The notes: a model not told the origin generated them from the letters alone. Numbered from the stretch's first letter, positions 16,585 to 25,917 are shown. The stretch is 64,000 nucleotides of DNA from Candidatus Desulfovibrio trichonymphae (GCF_002355955.1 NZ_AP017368.1:1076001-1140000); one strand, 5' to 3'. A program made the numbers and translations.

Positions 16585-17883
16585 ATGGCAAATCCCACAA
16601 ATACGGCATCCTGGGCTTTTGAGACAAAACAGCTGCACATAGGCCAGGAATGCCCTGATCCTGCGTCGGACGCGCGCGCGGTACCCATTTATCAGACAAC
16701 TTCCTATGTGTTCAGAGACGCGGCGCATGCGGCGGCGCGTTTCGGACTGGCGGACGCCGGCAATATTTACAGCCGCCTGACAAATTCCACGCAGGACGTG
16801 CTTGAAAAACGCCTAGCCGCGCTGGAGGGTGGGGTTGCCGCGCTGGCCGTGGCGTCAGGCGCAGCCGCTCTGACATACACCTTTCTGAATCTGACGGTTG
16901 CGGGCGGCCATATTGTATCGGCAAAGACAATTTACGGCGGCACCTTCAATCTGCTTGAGCACACGCTGCCCCTGTACGGCATTACAACGACCTTTGTTGA
17001 TCCTGATACGCCCGAAGCCTTTGAAAGGGCCATACAGCCGAACACCAAAGCGCTGTTTATTGAAACACTCGGCAACCCGCATTCCAACATTATTGATATT
17101 GAGGCTGTCGCCGCTGTTGCACACAGACACAAAATTCCGCTGGTGGTGGACAGCACGTTTACTCCACCCAATCTGCTGCGCCCACTGGAACACGGGGCGG
17201 ACATCGTTGTTCATTCAGCGACGAAATTCATCGGAGGGCACGGAACCTCTCTTGGCGGTATCATAGTGGACGGCGGAAAGTTTGACTGGGAAGGCAGCGG
17301 CAAATTTGCCTCAGTCACTGCCCCCAGCCCCAGCTATCATGGTCTTTCGTTTACAAAAACCTTGGGTGCGCTCGCTTTTGTGGTCAAAATACGGGCCATT
17401 CTGCTGCGGGACACCGGCGCCGCCATTTCTCCGTTCAACGCTTTTCTGCTACTCCAAGGCGTGGAAACGCTTTCGTTGCGAGTGGAGCGACACGTGGAAA
17501 ACGCGCTGAAAGTAGTGGACTATCTGACCCGGCATCCAAAGGTGCAGAAAGTGTATCATCCTTCTTTGCTCGACAGCCCTGACCACAATTTGTACAAAAA
17601 GTATTTTCCAAAGGGTGCCGGCTCCATTTTTACCTTTGAAATCAAGGGAGGCGTGAAGGAAGCGCATCAATTTATTGACAGTTTGCAGATATTCTCACTG
17701 TTGGCAAATGTGGCCGACGTCAAATCACTCGTAATTCATCCGGCAAGCACAACACATTCACAGCTGAGCGAGGCGGAACTTGCCGAGCAAGGCATCAAAT
17801 CGAACACAGTCCGCCTGTCCGTCGGCACGGAAAACATCAACGACATCATCGCTGATCTGGAGCAGGCCTTTCAGGCCGTCTGA
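16585..17883 (+). CDS. metY: O-acetylhomoserine sulfhydrylase (homocysteine synthase)
   Basis: This PLP enzyme makes homocysteine from O-acetylhomoserine and sulfide, a direct sulfide-assimilation route that suits a sulfide-producing cell. Signatures are ETKQLHIGQ, IYQTTSYVF, ASGAAALTYTFLNL, GGTFNLL, ETLGNPHSNIID, VVDSTFTPPNL and HSATKFIGGHGTSLGG, whose Lys carries PLP. The C-terminus ends with the usual VRLSVGTENINDIIADLEQA. The ATG at 16585 follows GGGAG at 8 nt; an ATG seven codons earlier lies before the ribosome site. The 432 residues fit the MetY group rather than the shorter cystathionine synthases. A terminator follows. Confidence 0.93.
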   Translation: MANPTNTASWAFETKQLHIGQECPDPASDARAVPIYQTTSYVFRDAAHAAARFGLADAGNIYSRLTNSTQDVLEKRLAALEGGVAALAVASGAAALTYTFLNLTVAGGHIVSAKTIYGGTFNLLEHTLPLYGITTTFVDPDTPEAFERAIQPNTKALFIETLGNPHSNIIDIEAVAAVAHRHKIPLVVDSTFTPPNLLRPLEHGADIVVHSATKFIGGHGTSLGGIIVDGGKFDWEGSGKFASVTAPSPSYHGLSFTKTLGALAFVVKIRAILLRDTGAAISPFNAFLLLQGVETLSLRVERHVENALKVVDYLTRHPKVQKVYHPSLLDSPDHNLYKKYFPKGAGSIFTFEIKGGVKEAHQFIDSLQIFSLLANVADVKSLVIHPASTTHSQLSEAELAEQGIKSNTVRLSVGTENINDIIADLEQAFQAV

Positions 17884-17903
17884 CCTGGAAGCGGAGAAAG
17901 CAA

Positions 17904-17925
17904 AGCCGTCATGAACGGCTTTTTT
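17904..17925 (+). terminator. Rho-independent terminator of metY
   Basis: AGCCGT (17904-17909) pairs with ACGGCT (17915-17920) around a CATGA loop and is followed by TTTTT. It starts 20 nt after the metY stop. Confidence 0.9.
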
Positions 17926-17939
17926 GCGGCCTGAACGCC

Positions 17940-18414
17940 TGTATTTTGCTTGAAGCAGGTAGCAATGAGTGGAACCCATAGAATTTGACGTCAATCTGGA
18001 CGGCTACGATCGGACGCCGCCAGAATGTCATCGCCATGCCGGAGATGCAGCATTCAGCTGTGCTGGGCGCGTTTTCACACCGTAGCGGCCGCGGTGTGCC
18101 GCTGATAGACATGCCCACTATCCGGGCAACGGCCTCATCACTAATGAAGACACAAAGTACGGAGTTCAACACTGTCTGCACGGCCTTGCTGGTTTCGCGG
18201 GTCAACCGTATTTATCGCCTGAGTTGGACGGATGTGGAAGCGCACGGCAATTTTTGCAGAACATCAGCCAGAATTCCGTGACGGGCGTGGTGCGTCTGAA
18301 GGAGTGATCATCCTTCTACCCGATCTCGAAGCCGTTGTGGCCGAGCTTCACCCGGTCATGGCCATCCGCTTCGAGGCGGACGCGCAGTTTACCAAGCCTG
18401 ACTTGAAGGCGTTT
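17940..18414. other. Gene-free stretch, apparently decayed coding sequence of unknown origin
   Basis: No frame is intact here. The plus strand gives protein-like segments in three frames: FDVNLDGYDRTPPE near 17985, DVEAHGNFCRTSARIP near 18235, and VIILLPDLEAVVAELHP near 18305. GC content and codon pattern resemble neighbouring genes, which suggests a former gene broken by several frameshifts. I do not recognise the product. The right end merges into the 3' end of modC. Confidence 0.35.
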
Positions 18415-19197
18415 TCAAGCAAGCTCTTTGGGAGGATTATCAGCAGGAACGCGGGGCAGGTGCAGCGGTAAAGCGCGCAGGCACTGGCCGGCCGTGGCAA
18501 ACTGCTGCCGCAGGCTGCGGTATTCCGCCACAGAGCGGGCCTGACCATTGTCGTATAAAATCAGGTTGTCGGCAAAAACGTCCACGTCGTCCGGGTCGTG
18601 TGTGATAATGATAACCGGCATGGTCAGCCCAGCAAACATGGTGAGCAGCTCATCCCTGAGTTTTTCCCGCAGCAGCGTGTCCAAGGCGGAAAAAGGCTCA
18701 TCCAGCAACAGAAGTTCCGGGTCTGCGTTGAGCGCGCGCGCCAGCGCCGCGCGCTGACGCTGCCCGCCGGAAAGACGGCCCGGCATCTGCCGCGCCAGAT
18801 GTCCTATGCCGAAACGCTCCAGCAGGACGCAGGCCTTATCCCTTTCTGCGGCCTTCACACGTGAAGGGAAGCAGCCGGTTCTCGGGTAGGCCACGTTCTG
18901 CAGGACATTCAAATGTGGAAACAGGGCGTAGTCCTGAAACATATAGCCGACGCGGCGGCGGCGGGCGGGTACAAAAATGTCGGCGTCAACATCGTACAGC
19001 ACACGTTCGCCAAGGCAGACGCGACCGGCGTCCGGGCACATCAGTCCGGCCAGACAGTGCAGGGTCAGGCTTTTGCCGGAACCGGACGGCCCGAACAGCA
19101 CCGTGATTTTTTGATCCGGACTGATCGCATATGCCACGTCAAGACAAAAAGGTCTGTCCCCGGTGTGGAAAAATTTGTGCAGCCGTAGGGATATCAT
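18415..19197 (-). CDS. modC: Molybdate ABC transporter, ATP-binding protein
   Basis: ModC hydrolyses ATP to drive molybdate (or tungstate) uptake through ModB. The 260-residue protein has Walker A GPSGSGKS, Q-loop MFQDYALFPHL, signature LSGGQRQRAALARAL, Walker B ELLLLDEPFSALD and the switch His in IITHDPDD. It lacks the long C-terminal TOBE half of E. coli ModC, so oxyanion sensing must lie elsewhere; the adjacent regulator has two TOBE domains. It is the last gene of modA-modB-modC. Confidence 0.93.
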   Translation of the reverse strand: MISLRLHKFFHTGDRPFCLDVAYAISPDQKITVLFGPSGSGKSLTLHCLAGLMCPDAGRVCLGERVLYDVDADIFVPARRRRVGYMFQDYALFPHLNVLQNVAYPRTGCFPSRVKAAERDKACVLLERFGIGHLARQMPGRLSGGQRQRAALARALNADPELLLLDEPFSALDTLLREKLRDELLTMFAGLTMPVIIITHDPDDVDVFADNLILYDNGQARSVAEYRSLRQQFATAGQCLRALPLHLPRVPADNPPKELA

Positions 19198-19207
19198 ACC
19201 GCCTGCC

Positions 19208-19888
19208 TCAACGTCGCCGCACCCGCGACGTCAGAAATTCCGCCGCCATTAAAAGGCTCACGCACACAAGAGAGGCGATGACGACAAGCCGGACGGCCTT
19301 CATGTCGTTGCCGGCCTGAAAGGCGTCGTAGATGGCCAGCGCCAGCGTCTGTGTCTTACCGGGAATATTGCCAGCAATCATGATCGTGGCGCCGAATTCG
19401 CCCATGCCGCGCGCAAAAGCCAGCATAAGCCCGGCAAAGACTCCCTTCCAGGCCAAAGGCAGAGCAACGCTGATAAAAACACGCCATTCGGAAGCCCCGA
19501 GGGTGCGTGCCGCGTTTTCCAGATGCGGATTTACCTGCTCAAAAGCGGCGCGTGCCGATTTGTAAATCAGCGGAAAAATCACTATCGTGGCCGCGATGAC
19601 GGCGCCCTGCCAGGAAAAAATCAGATTGAGGCCGATGTTGTTGAGCCATTGGCCTATAAGACCGCGTCGTCCGACAAGCAAAATCAGATAGTAGCCGAGC
19701 ACCGTGGGTGGCAACACCAGCGGCAGGGTGCAGCAGGCGTCGACAAAGGCGGGCAGGGGGCCTTTTTTGCGGGCCAGCAGCCACGCGGCGAGCAGGGCCG
19801 CCAGAAAGGAAACCAGCGTCGCCATGCCCGCCACGCGCAAGGAGAGCAACAGGGGAGTGAGCACTGCCCCGTCGTCAAATGTCGTCAT
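19208..19888 (-). CDS. modB: Molybdate ABC transporter, permease
   Basis: ModB forms the membrane channel of the importer. About five or six hydrophobic helices are visible, with the EAA-type loop that contacts ModC in the segment LENAARTLGASEWRVFISVALP. The hallmark ARGMGEFGATIMIAGNIPGKTQTLALAIYDAFQ is characteristic of molybdate permeases (quoted here as one block by its key residues GMGEFGAT and NIPGKTQ). The ATG at 19888 is preferred; a GTG three codons earlier is also possible. The stop of modA lies 14 bp upstream, so the two are cotranscribed. Confidence 0.93.
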   Translation of the reverse strand: MTTFDDGAVLTPLLLSLRVAGMATLVSFLAALLAAWLLARKKGPLPAFVDACCTLPLVLPPTVLGYYLILLVGRRGLIGQWLNNIGLNLIFSWQGAVIAATIVIFPLIYKSARAAFEQVNPHLENAARTLGASEWRVFISVALPLAWKGVFAGLMLAFARGMGEFGATIMIAGNIPGKTQTLALAIYDAFQAGNDMKAVRLVVIASLVCVSLLMAAEFLTSRVRRR

Positions 19889-19902
19889 AAAAAGCACAAA
19901 GT

Positions 19903-20667
19903 TTACGGCTTGGCAAAACCGTATTTGCCGAGCACGGCTTGCCCTTCGGCCGACAGTATGTAGTCAAGAAATGCCTTGCCCATTTTGGGATTCTTTCCTG
20001 TCAGCGCAACGGCAATGGGGTAGAGCACGGACGCATGGCCGGTAAGTGGCATGACCACGTCCACCTTGTCTGCCTGCTTGATGGCGTCTGTGGCGTACAC
20101 AAAGCCGGCGTTCACTTCGCCGCGCGCCACATAATCCAGCGTCTGGCGCACGCTTGCCCCAAGAATCAATTTTGGCTGCACGGCGTCCCACAGTTTTGCC
20201 GTCACAAGCGCGTCGCGGGCATAGCGTCCGGCGGGGACAGAATCCGGGTTTCCAACCGCAATTCGTTCGAATTGTTGAATATCTTTTAAAGCGATGGGTT
20301 TTTCGCCCTTCGGCACGATCAGCACAAGGCCGTTGCGGGCGAAATCCGCGCGTGTGGCCGGGTCCACAATCTTTAACTCCACGGCTTTGTCCATTGTGGC
20401 CTGATCGGCGGAGGCAAAAACATCCACCGGCGCGCCTTCCTGCATCTGCTTAAGCAACAGATTGGACGAGGCAAAGTTGACGTGCGCCGTCAGACCTGGA
20501 CGCTGTTTTTCAAATATGCTCTTCAGTTCCGTAAATGCTTCTGTCAGGCTGGCGGCGCCGGAAATGACCATTTCCTCCGCCATGATGCCGGACGGCTGGA
20601 CGGCCAGAAGAAAGACACCAAGGGCAAGACACGATTTCAGAAAGGCGGGAAAGCGAATTTTTAACAT
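19903..20667 (-). CDS. modA: Molybdate-binding periplasmic protein
   Basis: The 254-residue protein begins with a signal peptide of about 30 residues that ends near SGIMAEE, so it is exported to the periplasm. The mature part matches ModA: ISGAASLTEAFTEL, NFASSNLLLKQM with oxyanion-binding serines, GAPVDVFASADQATMD, IAVGNPDSVPAGRYA, LDYVARGEVNAGFVYATDA. It binds molybdate or tungstate and hands it to ModB. The gene starts the modABC operon and diverges from tunR across a 140-bp control region. Confidence 0.95.
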   Translation of the reverse strand: MLKIRFPAFLKSCLALGVFLLAVQPSGIMAEEMVISGAASLTEAFTELKSIFEKQRPGLTAHVNFASSNLLLKQMQEGAPVDVFASADQATMDKAVELKIVDPATRADFARNGLVLIVPKGEKPIALKDIQQFERIAVGNPDSVPAGRYARDALVTAKLWDAVQPKLILGASVRQTLDYVARGEVNAGFVYATDAIKQADKVDVVMPLTGHASVLYPIAVALTGKNPKMGKAFLDYILSAEGQAVLGKYGFAKP

Positions 20668-20708
20668 AAATCTTCCTCTCTTTGAAAAAATATACTATTC
20701 ACGAAACA

Positions 20709-20740
20709 CGACAAAACGGCAAGGGCAGCACGTTTTGCGC
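20709..20740. promoter_or_regulatory. Candidate TunR operator between modA and tunR
   Basis: CAAAACG (20712-20718) and CGTTTTG (20731-20737) form a perfect inverted repeat with a 12-bp spacer. The roughly 30-bp size and two-arm layout resemble a Xer/dif-type site. That is what a regulator derived from a XerC/D recombinase would be expected to bind, and TunR proteins are reported to bind a motif of about this length near modA. The link is inferred from position and shape only. Confidence 0.45.
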
Positions 20741-20807
20741 GCAAAGCGTGAAGACTGTACAAAACAAGACTTGAGCCTATCAAGAGGAAAATATACATGG
20801 GGCAAAC

Positions 20808-21938
20808 ATGGAACAATCTGAAACTCGTGAACATCTAACCGCGTTTTTGCGTTCGTGTTCCGCTGCGGACATGGCTTTTCTGCGCAGGCATCTTTTGCGG
20901 CGGAACTCGCAGGCATTACTGCGGCACAATATGCGGATAAGCCCGCAGGAACTGCTGGCCGTCGAAAGCCGCTTCCGGGAACACGCGGCAGCAGCGCGCG
21001 GCCCGCGTGAACGGCTACCGCGTCTGCGCATGTGGCTTATTTTTATCTTGTTGCGCTACGGGGGGTTGCGTCTGTTTGAAATTTTTGCCCTGAGCCCCGA
21101 AGATCTGGATTTGCAAGCGTGCGTCGTGCGCGTGAGCGGCGTTTATGCGCGCGAGGTGCCACTACCGCGCACGGTGAGCCGCCGCCTGCGCAGTGTTCTG
21201 GAAAATCCGGTGCTGTATCCGGTAAACGGCAATCTGGCACATTGCGACGCGAGCTATGTGCGGCGCAGCCTGCAAGAGTGCGGCGCGGCCTGCGGCCTGC
21301 CGAAGGGCCTTTTAAGCGCCAGAACCTTGCGTTACAGCCGTGCTGTGGAACTAGGGCGGCAGGGCATACCCCTGTCTGTGGTGGATGTTTTTCTGGGCCG
21401 GCGCGCAAATGCCGGCCGCAGGTGCATCATGCGTTGCGACCCGCGCGAAGCGTGGAATTTGCTGCGCGAACAGCTGCAAAGGGAGCTTCCCGTGAAAACC
21501 AGCGCGAGAAACGTTTTTCAAGGTAGGATTATTTCCCTGCGGCAAGATGGTCTGCTGGTGGAAGCGGTGCTGGGCACAGCCGGAGGTTTGTCCGTCCGAG
21601 CTCTAATCACGGACGAAAGCTGCCGTAATCTGGCCATCAGCGAAGGCATGCTGGTCAACGCGAGTGTCAAGGCGCCTTGGATCATGCTGCTGCCGGGCAA
21701 AATCCATGAAGGCGGAAGTGCGGCAAACCCGTCCGGGCTGGGAGAAAACTGTTTCCCCGGCTTTGTGGAGCAGGTGCGTGAAGACGCGACGGCAAGGGAA
21801 GTGCTGGTCGCTCTGTCGGAGGGCAGCCAAGTGTGCGCCCTGCTGAGCAAAGGGCCGTCTGAAGATAAGCCCTTGCGCGCCGGCGACACGGTGACGGTGC
21901 TTTTCAAGGCTTTTTCCGTAATTCTGAGTCTGGATTGA
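20808..21938 (+). CDS. tunR: TunR-type tungstate/molybdate-responsive regulator
   Basis: Residues 1 to about 225 form a tyrosine-recombinase-like DNA-binding part (LLRYGGLRLFEIFALSPEDL, LLSARTLRYSRAVELG, VVDVFLGR). Residues about 230-295 and 310-376 are two TOBE domains, the oxyanion-binding modules also found in ModE. The recombinase active site is degraded: the first Arg is kept (GGLR), but the HxLRH box reads ARTLRY, the LGH box reads LGR, and no Tyr stands where the nucleophile should be. So it should bind DNA without cutting it. TunR proteins in sulfate reducers are known to activate modABC. The divergent position beside modA agrees. hypF follows after 10 bp. Confidence 0.85.
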   Translation: MEQSETREHLTAFLRSCSAADMAFLRRHLLRRNSQALLRHNMRISPQELLAVESRFREHAAAARGPRERLPRLRMWLIFILLRYGGLRLFEIFALSPEDLDLQACVVRVSGVYAREVPLPRTVSRRLRSVLENPVLYPVNGNLAHCDASYVRRSLQECGAACGLPKGLLSARTLRYSRAVELGRQGIPLSVVDVFLGRRANAGRRCIMRCDPREAWNLLREQLQRELPVKTSARNVFQGRIISLRQDGLLVEAVLGTAGGLSVRALITDESCRNLAISEGMLVNASVKAPWIMLLPGKIHEGGSAANPSGLGENCFPGFVEQVREDATAREVLVALSEGSQVCALLSKGPSEDKPLRAGDTVTVLFKAFSVILSLD

Positions 21939-21948
21939 CCGGCGCAGC

Positions 21949-24303
21949 ATGCTCCCGCTGATAATACGTCGCGTTTTTACCGCCACAGGGCAGGTGCAGG
22001 GCGTCGGCTTCCGCCCTTTTGTCTATAGGCTGGCGCGTGAAGAGGAGCTTACCGGCTCGGTGGGCAACACCTCTGACGGGGTGCGCGTGGAGGTGCAGGG
22101 CGAGTCTTCCCGTGTGGGCCGCTTCGCCGTCCGCCTGAGGAAAGAAGCCCCGCCGCTCGCCCGTATTGTTTCGCTTGACGCGGAAGACAAGCCCCCATTG
22201 CCCGACGAAAAGGGCTTTGTCATAACGGCAAGCTGCGGCCGTGCAGGGCACAATGTGCTGGTCAGCCCTGACGTGGGCATCTGCGCGGCCTGCCTGGCCG
22301 ACATGTGCGACCCGGCAAACCGCCGTTACGCCTATCCATTCGCCAACTGCACCAATTGCGGCCCGCGCTACACCATTACACGCGTCACTCCATACGACAG
22401 GGCAACCACCACCATGAGCTGCTTTCCGCTCTGCCCCGACTGCGCGGCGGAATACGCAAACCCCGCTGACCGACGTTTTCACGCCCAGCCCATTGCCTGC
22501 CCTGTCTGCGGCCCGCGCTTGTGGTTTGTGGCAAAAGGCCTGCCTGAAAGTGGCCCCACAGCAGAAAATCAGCGCAACGCCTTGGCCCGCGCAGGAAATA
22601 CGCTGCTGGGCGGCGGCATTTTGGCGTTCAAGGGGCTGGGCGGTTTTCAGCTTGTCTGCAATGCCCGCGATATTTCGGCCCTGCGGGAGTTGAGGCGGCG
22701 CAAATCGCGTCCGCACAAGCCGTTTGCCCTGATGGTGGGAGATGTGGCTGTTGCGCAAACATTGTGCGATCTGACACCGGAACACGAGGCCCTGCTGCAA
22801 AGCCCGGAAAAGCCCATTGTGCTTTGCCCGCGCGCTTCCGGCGGGGAACTGCCCGCGGAGGTGGGCCCGGACATGAAGGGCGTGGGCCTGATGTTGCCCT
22901 GCACGCCCCTGCACGCGGCACTTTTTAACTGGCTTGCAGCGCGCGCAGCTGTGCCCCCTATGCTGGTAATGACATCCGGCAACGCCGGCGGCGAGCCCAT
23001 TTGTCTCGGCAACCGCGAGGCCGTGACGCGCCTTGTGGACATGGCCGACGCCTGGCTGCTGCACGATATGGATATTCTGTCGCGTGTGGACGACAGCGTG
23101 CTGGCCCTTCAGCCGACTATGTCCGGAGCAGGGGCGGCCGCGCCGCTGTTTTTCCGCCGCGCGCGGGGGTATGTGCCGACGCCGGTTTTCCTACCGGACG
23201 ACGGGCCTTGCGTTCTGGGCGCAGGCGCCGAACTCAAGAGCGCCGTCTGTCTCACGCGCGGGACGGCGGCTTTTGTAGGGCAGCATATCGGCGATCTGGA
23301 AAATCCGGCCACGCTGGCATTTTATAAAGAAGTGGCTACGCGTCTGGAAACTCTGCTGGAAATACAGCCCAAAGCCATTGTCTGCGACCTACATCCAGAT
23401 TTTCTTTCCACCCGTTACGCGCTCGCCCGCGCCGCCGGAGAAGGCTTGCCGGTCATGCGGCTGCAGCACCACGCGGCTCATGCTGCCTCGGTACTGGCGG
23501 AAAACAACTGTTATGAAGCGGCGCTCGTTTTGTGCATTGACGGCGCAGGCCTTGGCGGGGACGGAACTGTCTGGGGCGGGGAAGTGATCTTTATGGATAT
23601 TGCCGCTGCGCGCTGGCGGCGCGTTGGCCGTCTTGCGCCTTTCCCTCTGCCCGGCGGGGACGCGGCCACACGCGAGCCCTGGCGTATTGCCCTAGCCTTG
23701 CGGAAACGTTGCGGCGCGCAAGGGCTTTTGCCTTCCGAGCAGGGCGAAAAGGGCCATGCCCGCGCCGAGGCCGCTGTGCGGGAAATGCTGGTCCGAAATC
23801 TGAACTGTCCGCTGACTTCAAGCTGCGGCCGCCTTTTTGACGCGGTTGCGGCCCAGTTGAACCTGTGCCGGACAACCACGTATGAAGGTCAGGCGGCAGT
23901 GCGTCTGGAAGGCGTCGCGGACGCCGTCCTGCTGGAGAACAGCGCCTGCCTGCCGTTGCCGGTCACGGAGCGCGACGGCCTGCTTACGCTGGACAGTATT
24001 GCCTTGTTTGACCGCGTTGTGACGGCCCAGCGCGACAACGAGCCTGTAGCCGCTATAGCAGCCTGGTTTCATGCAAGCTTGGCGCGCGGGCTCGCTGACA
24101 TGGCTGCCAACGCCGCCCGCGCCTGCGGCGTCGACAAAGTCGGGCTTTCGGGCGGGGTCATGCAAAACGCTATTATGGCGCGGCTTTTGCCGCGCTTTCT
24201 GGAAGAGCGGGGTCTGACGTCGCTTGCGCACCATGCATTGCCGCCCGGCGACGGCGGGCTGTCTCTCGGTCAGGCCGTCTGGGGCCGCCGTATGCTGCAA
24301 TAA
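21949..24303 (+). CDS. hypF: Carbamoyltransferase HypF, [NiFe]-hydrogenase maturation
   Basis: HypF converts carbamoyl phosphate to the thiocarboxamide on HypE that becomes the cyanide ligands of the [NiFe] site. All domains are present over 784 residues: the acylphosphatase domain (GQVQGVGFRPFVYRLA), two zinc-finger-like Cys pairs (CAACLADM, NCTNCGPRY, CPDCAAEY, ACPVCGPRL), the YrdC domain (RRRKSRPHKPFALMV, MLVMTSGNAGGEP), and the Kae1-like domain (LQHHAAHAASVLAEN, DGAGLGGDGTVWGGE, GLSGGVMQNAI). The gene follows tunR closely and may share its transcript. It implies that the cell makes active [NiFe] hydrogenase; no hydrogenase structural gene lies in this window. Confidence 0.96.
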   Translation: MLPLIIRRVFTATGQVQGVGFRPFVYRLAREEELTGSVGNTSDGVRVEVQGESSRVGRFAVRLRKEAPPLARIVSLDAEDKPPLPDEKGFVITASCGRAGHNVLVSPDVGICAACLADMCDPANRRYAYPFANCTNCGPRYTITRVTPYDRATTTMSCFPLCPDCAAEYANPADRRFHAQPIACPVCGPRLWFVAKGLPESGPTAENQRNALARAGNTLLGGGILAFKGLGGFQLVCNARDISALRELRRRKSRPHKPFALMVGDVAVAQTLCDLTPEHEALLQSPEKPIVLCPRASGGELPAEVGPDMKGVGLMLPCTPLHAALFNWLAARAAVPPMLVMTSGNAGGEPICLGNREAVTRLVDMADAWLLHDMDILSRVDDSVLALQPTMSGAGAAAPLFFRRARGYVPTPVFLPDDGPCVLGAGAELKSAVCLTRGTAAFVGQHIGDLENPATLAFYKEVATRLETLLEIQPKAIVCDLHPDFLSTRYALARAAGEGLPVMRLQHHAAHAASVLAENNCYEAALVLCIDGAGLGGDGTVWGGEVIFMDIAAARWRRVGRLAPFPLPGGDAATREPWRIALALRKRCGAQGLLPSEQGEKGHARAEAAVREMLVRNLNCPLTSSCGRLFDAVAAQLNLCRTTTYEGQAAVRLEGVADAVLLENSACLPLPVTERDGLLTLDSIALFDRVVTAQRDNEPVAAIAAWFHASLARGLADMAANAARACGVDKVGLSGGVMQNAIMARLLPRFLEERGLTSLAHHALPPGDGGLSLGQAVWGRRMLQ

Positions 24304-24504
24304 AAAATTGACGCCGTATTGCGGCTCGGACAAACAGCAATACATGCTTTGTGCAATATAACAGACAAAGAGTCGCCCACTGCCCGGCAGATAATCCATG
24401 CTTTCTGACGACAATCCATTGCAGCCAGCAAAACTTCCCCTCTGCCGCAAATGATGATAAACAGTCTCTGGTGCAGTGACAGTCATATTACCAAGGTTGC
24501 CGTT

Positions 24505-25887
24505 ATGTCCGATTCCCTGTCCCGCATTGTGCTGGCCGGTCGGCCCAATGTGGGCAAATCCACACTTTTTAATCGTCTGATCCACGCGAACCGCGCCATT
24601 ACGCACGACAGGCCGGGCGTGACGCGCGACCGCATGGAAGGCATTGTGCGGCGTGACGGTTTGCCTGTTTTCGGCATTGTAGATACAGGCGGCGTCACTC
24701 TGGACGCGCACGCCGTCGTGACGGAAGGTCCTGAAGAACTGCGCGGTTTTGAGGCGGATATTTTGCGCCAGACTCAGACTGCGCTGGCTGCGGCTGTCGG
24801 CGTTGCCCTTGTTGTGGACGGACGCGAGGGCTTGTTGCCGCTGGACGAGCATCTGGCCGCACACATACGCCGAAAGGGCTTGCCGGCGCTTTGTGTGGTC
24901 AACAAGGTTGACGGTCTGGAGCGGGAAGACGAGCTTGCAGCGGAATTTCACACCCTAGGTTTTCCGTTGATCGCGGTTTCCGCTGAACACGGCCACAATA
25001 TCTCGCTGTTCGCGGAAATGCTTGCGGCGTTTGTGCCCGAGCAGGCGGAAGCGCCCATGCCTCAAGCCCCGGTGTTGCGTCTTGCCATGCTGGGACGGCC
25101 GAACGTCGGGAAATCTTCGCTTGTAAACGCACTGGCCGGCGAAGAAAGGATGATTGTCTCCGGGACGGCCGGCACCACACGCGACAGCGTGGACGTACGC
25201 TGTGTCAAAAGCTGTCTTGATTATGTCTTTGTAGACACCGCCGGTGTACGCCGCCGCACGAAAATAACGGACAGCGTGGAACAGTATTCCGTCAGCTCGG
25301 CGCTCAAATCCAGCGCCATAGCGGATGTGACCCTGCTTGTTCTGGACGCCGCCGAAGGCGTGAGCCAGCAGGACAAACGCCTTATGGACCTGCTGAACAC
25401 GCGCAAAACTCCTTTTCTTGTGCTGATCAACAAATGCGATCTTGCGCCGCGTGAGGCGCTGAAGCAGCTTGCGAAAAATGTGCGCGCCATGCTGACCTTT
25501 TGTACGCATGTGCCTGTACTGCCAGTCTCTGCGGCCACAGGCCATAATTTGAATAAAATTTTGCCGCTGGCATGCAAAATTCATGAGGAATGCCGGGTGC
25601 GCATATCCACTGGCCGTCTTAACCGGGCCATGGAGGAAGTGTTGAGCCTTCATCAGCCGCCGGTGGTCAAACGCGCACGGGCAAAGTTTTTTTATTTGAC
25701 GCAGGCTGAGACAGCCCCGCCGACCTTTGTTTTTTTTGTCAGCAACGCCGAGTGCGTTCCTGAAAATTATCTGCGCTATCTGGAGCGCGCCCTGCGTAAA
25801 GTTTTCGGCATCAGCCATGCACCCATGCGCTTGCGTTTGCGCTCAAGCCACAAAAAAAACGGTAACCGGCAGGGCGCGGCAGGTTGA
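24505..25887 (+). CDS. der: GTPase Der (EngA), ribosome assembly
   Basis: Der helps late assembly of the 50S subunit. It has two GTPase domains in tandem: GRPNVGKSTLFNRL, DTGG and NKVDG in the first, and GRPNVGKSSLVNAL, DTAGVRR and NKCDL in the second, followed by a KH-like C-terminal domain. The ATG at 24505 (MSDSLSRIVLAG) is chosen because AAGG precedes it and the domain begins at once. The product has 460 residues. The 200 bp between hypF and der hold no gene or clear motif. Confidence 0.97.
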   Translation: MSDSLSRIVLAGRPNVGKSTLFNRLIHANRAITHDRPGVTRDRMEGIVRRDGLPVFGIVDTGGVTLDAHAVVTEGPEELRGFEADILRQTQTALAAAVGVALVVDGREGLLPLDEHLAAHIRRKGLPALCVVNKVDGLEREDELAAEFHTLGFPLIAVSAEHGHNISLFAEMLAAFVPEQAEAPMPQAPVLRLAMLGRPNVGKSSLVNALAGEERMIVSGTAGTTRDSVDVRCVKSCLDYVFVDTAGVRRRTKITDSVEQYSVSSALKSSAIADVTLLVLDAAEGVSQQDKRLMDLLNTRKTPFLVLINKCDLAPREALKQLAKNVRAMLTFCTHVPVLPVSAATGHNLNKILPLACKIHEECRVRISTGRLNRAMEEVLSLHQPPVVKRARAKFFYLTQAETAPPTFVFFVSNAECVPENYLRYLERALRKVFGISHAPMRLRLRSSHKKNGNRQGAAG

Positions 25888-25896
25888 ACCTGCCGC
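25876..25896 (+). terminator. Strong palindrome over the der stop codon
   Basis: GCGGCAGGTT and AACCTGCCGC form a near-perfect palindrome that covers the der stop codon, usable as a 9-bp stem with a 3-nt loop. There is no T-run, so it may act as a weak terminator or protect the 3' end of the message rather than stop transcription fully. Confidence 0.45.
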
Positions 25897-25917
25897 TTAT
25901 ATCAGAAGGAAGTCACG

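Noticed and set aside
20808..21938. Integrase of a mobile element
   Set aside because: The recombinase-like half lacks catalytic His and Tyr residues, carries two TOBE domains and lies beside modABC, so it is a regulator.
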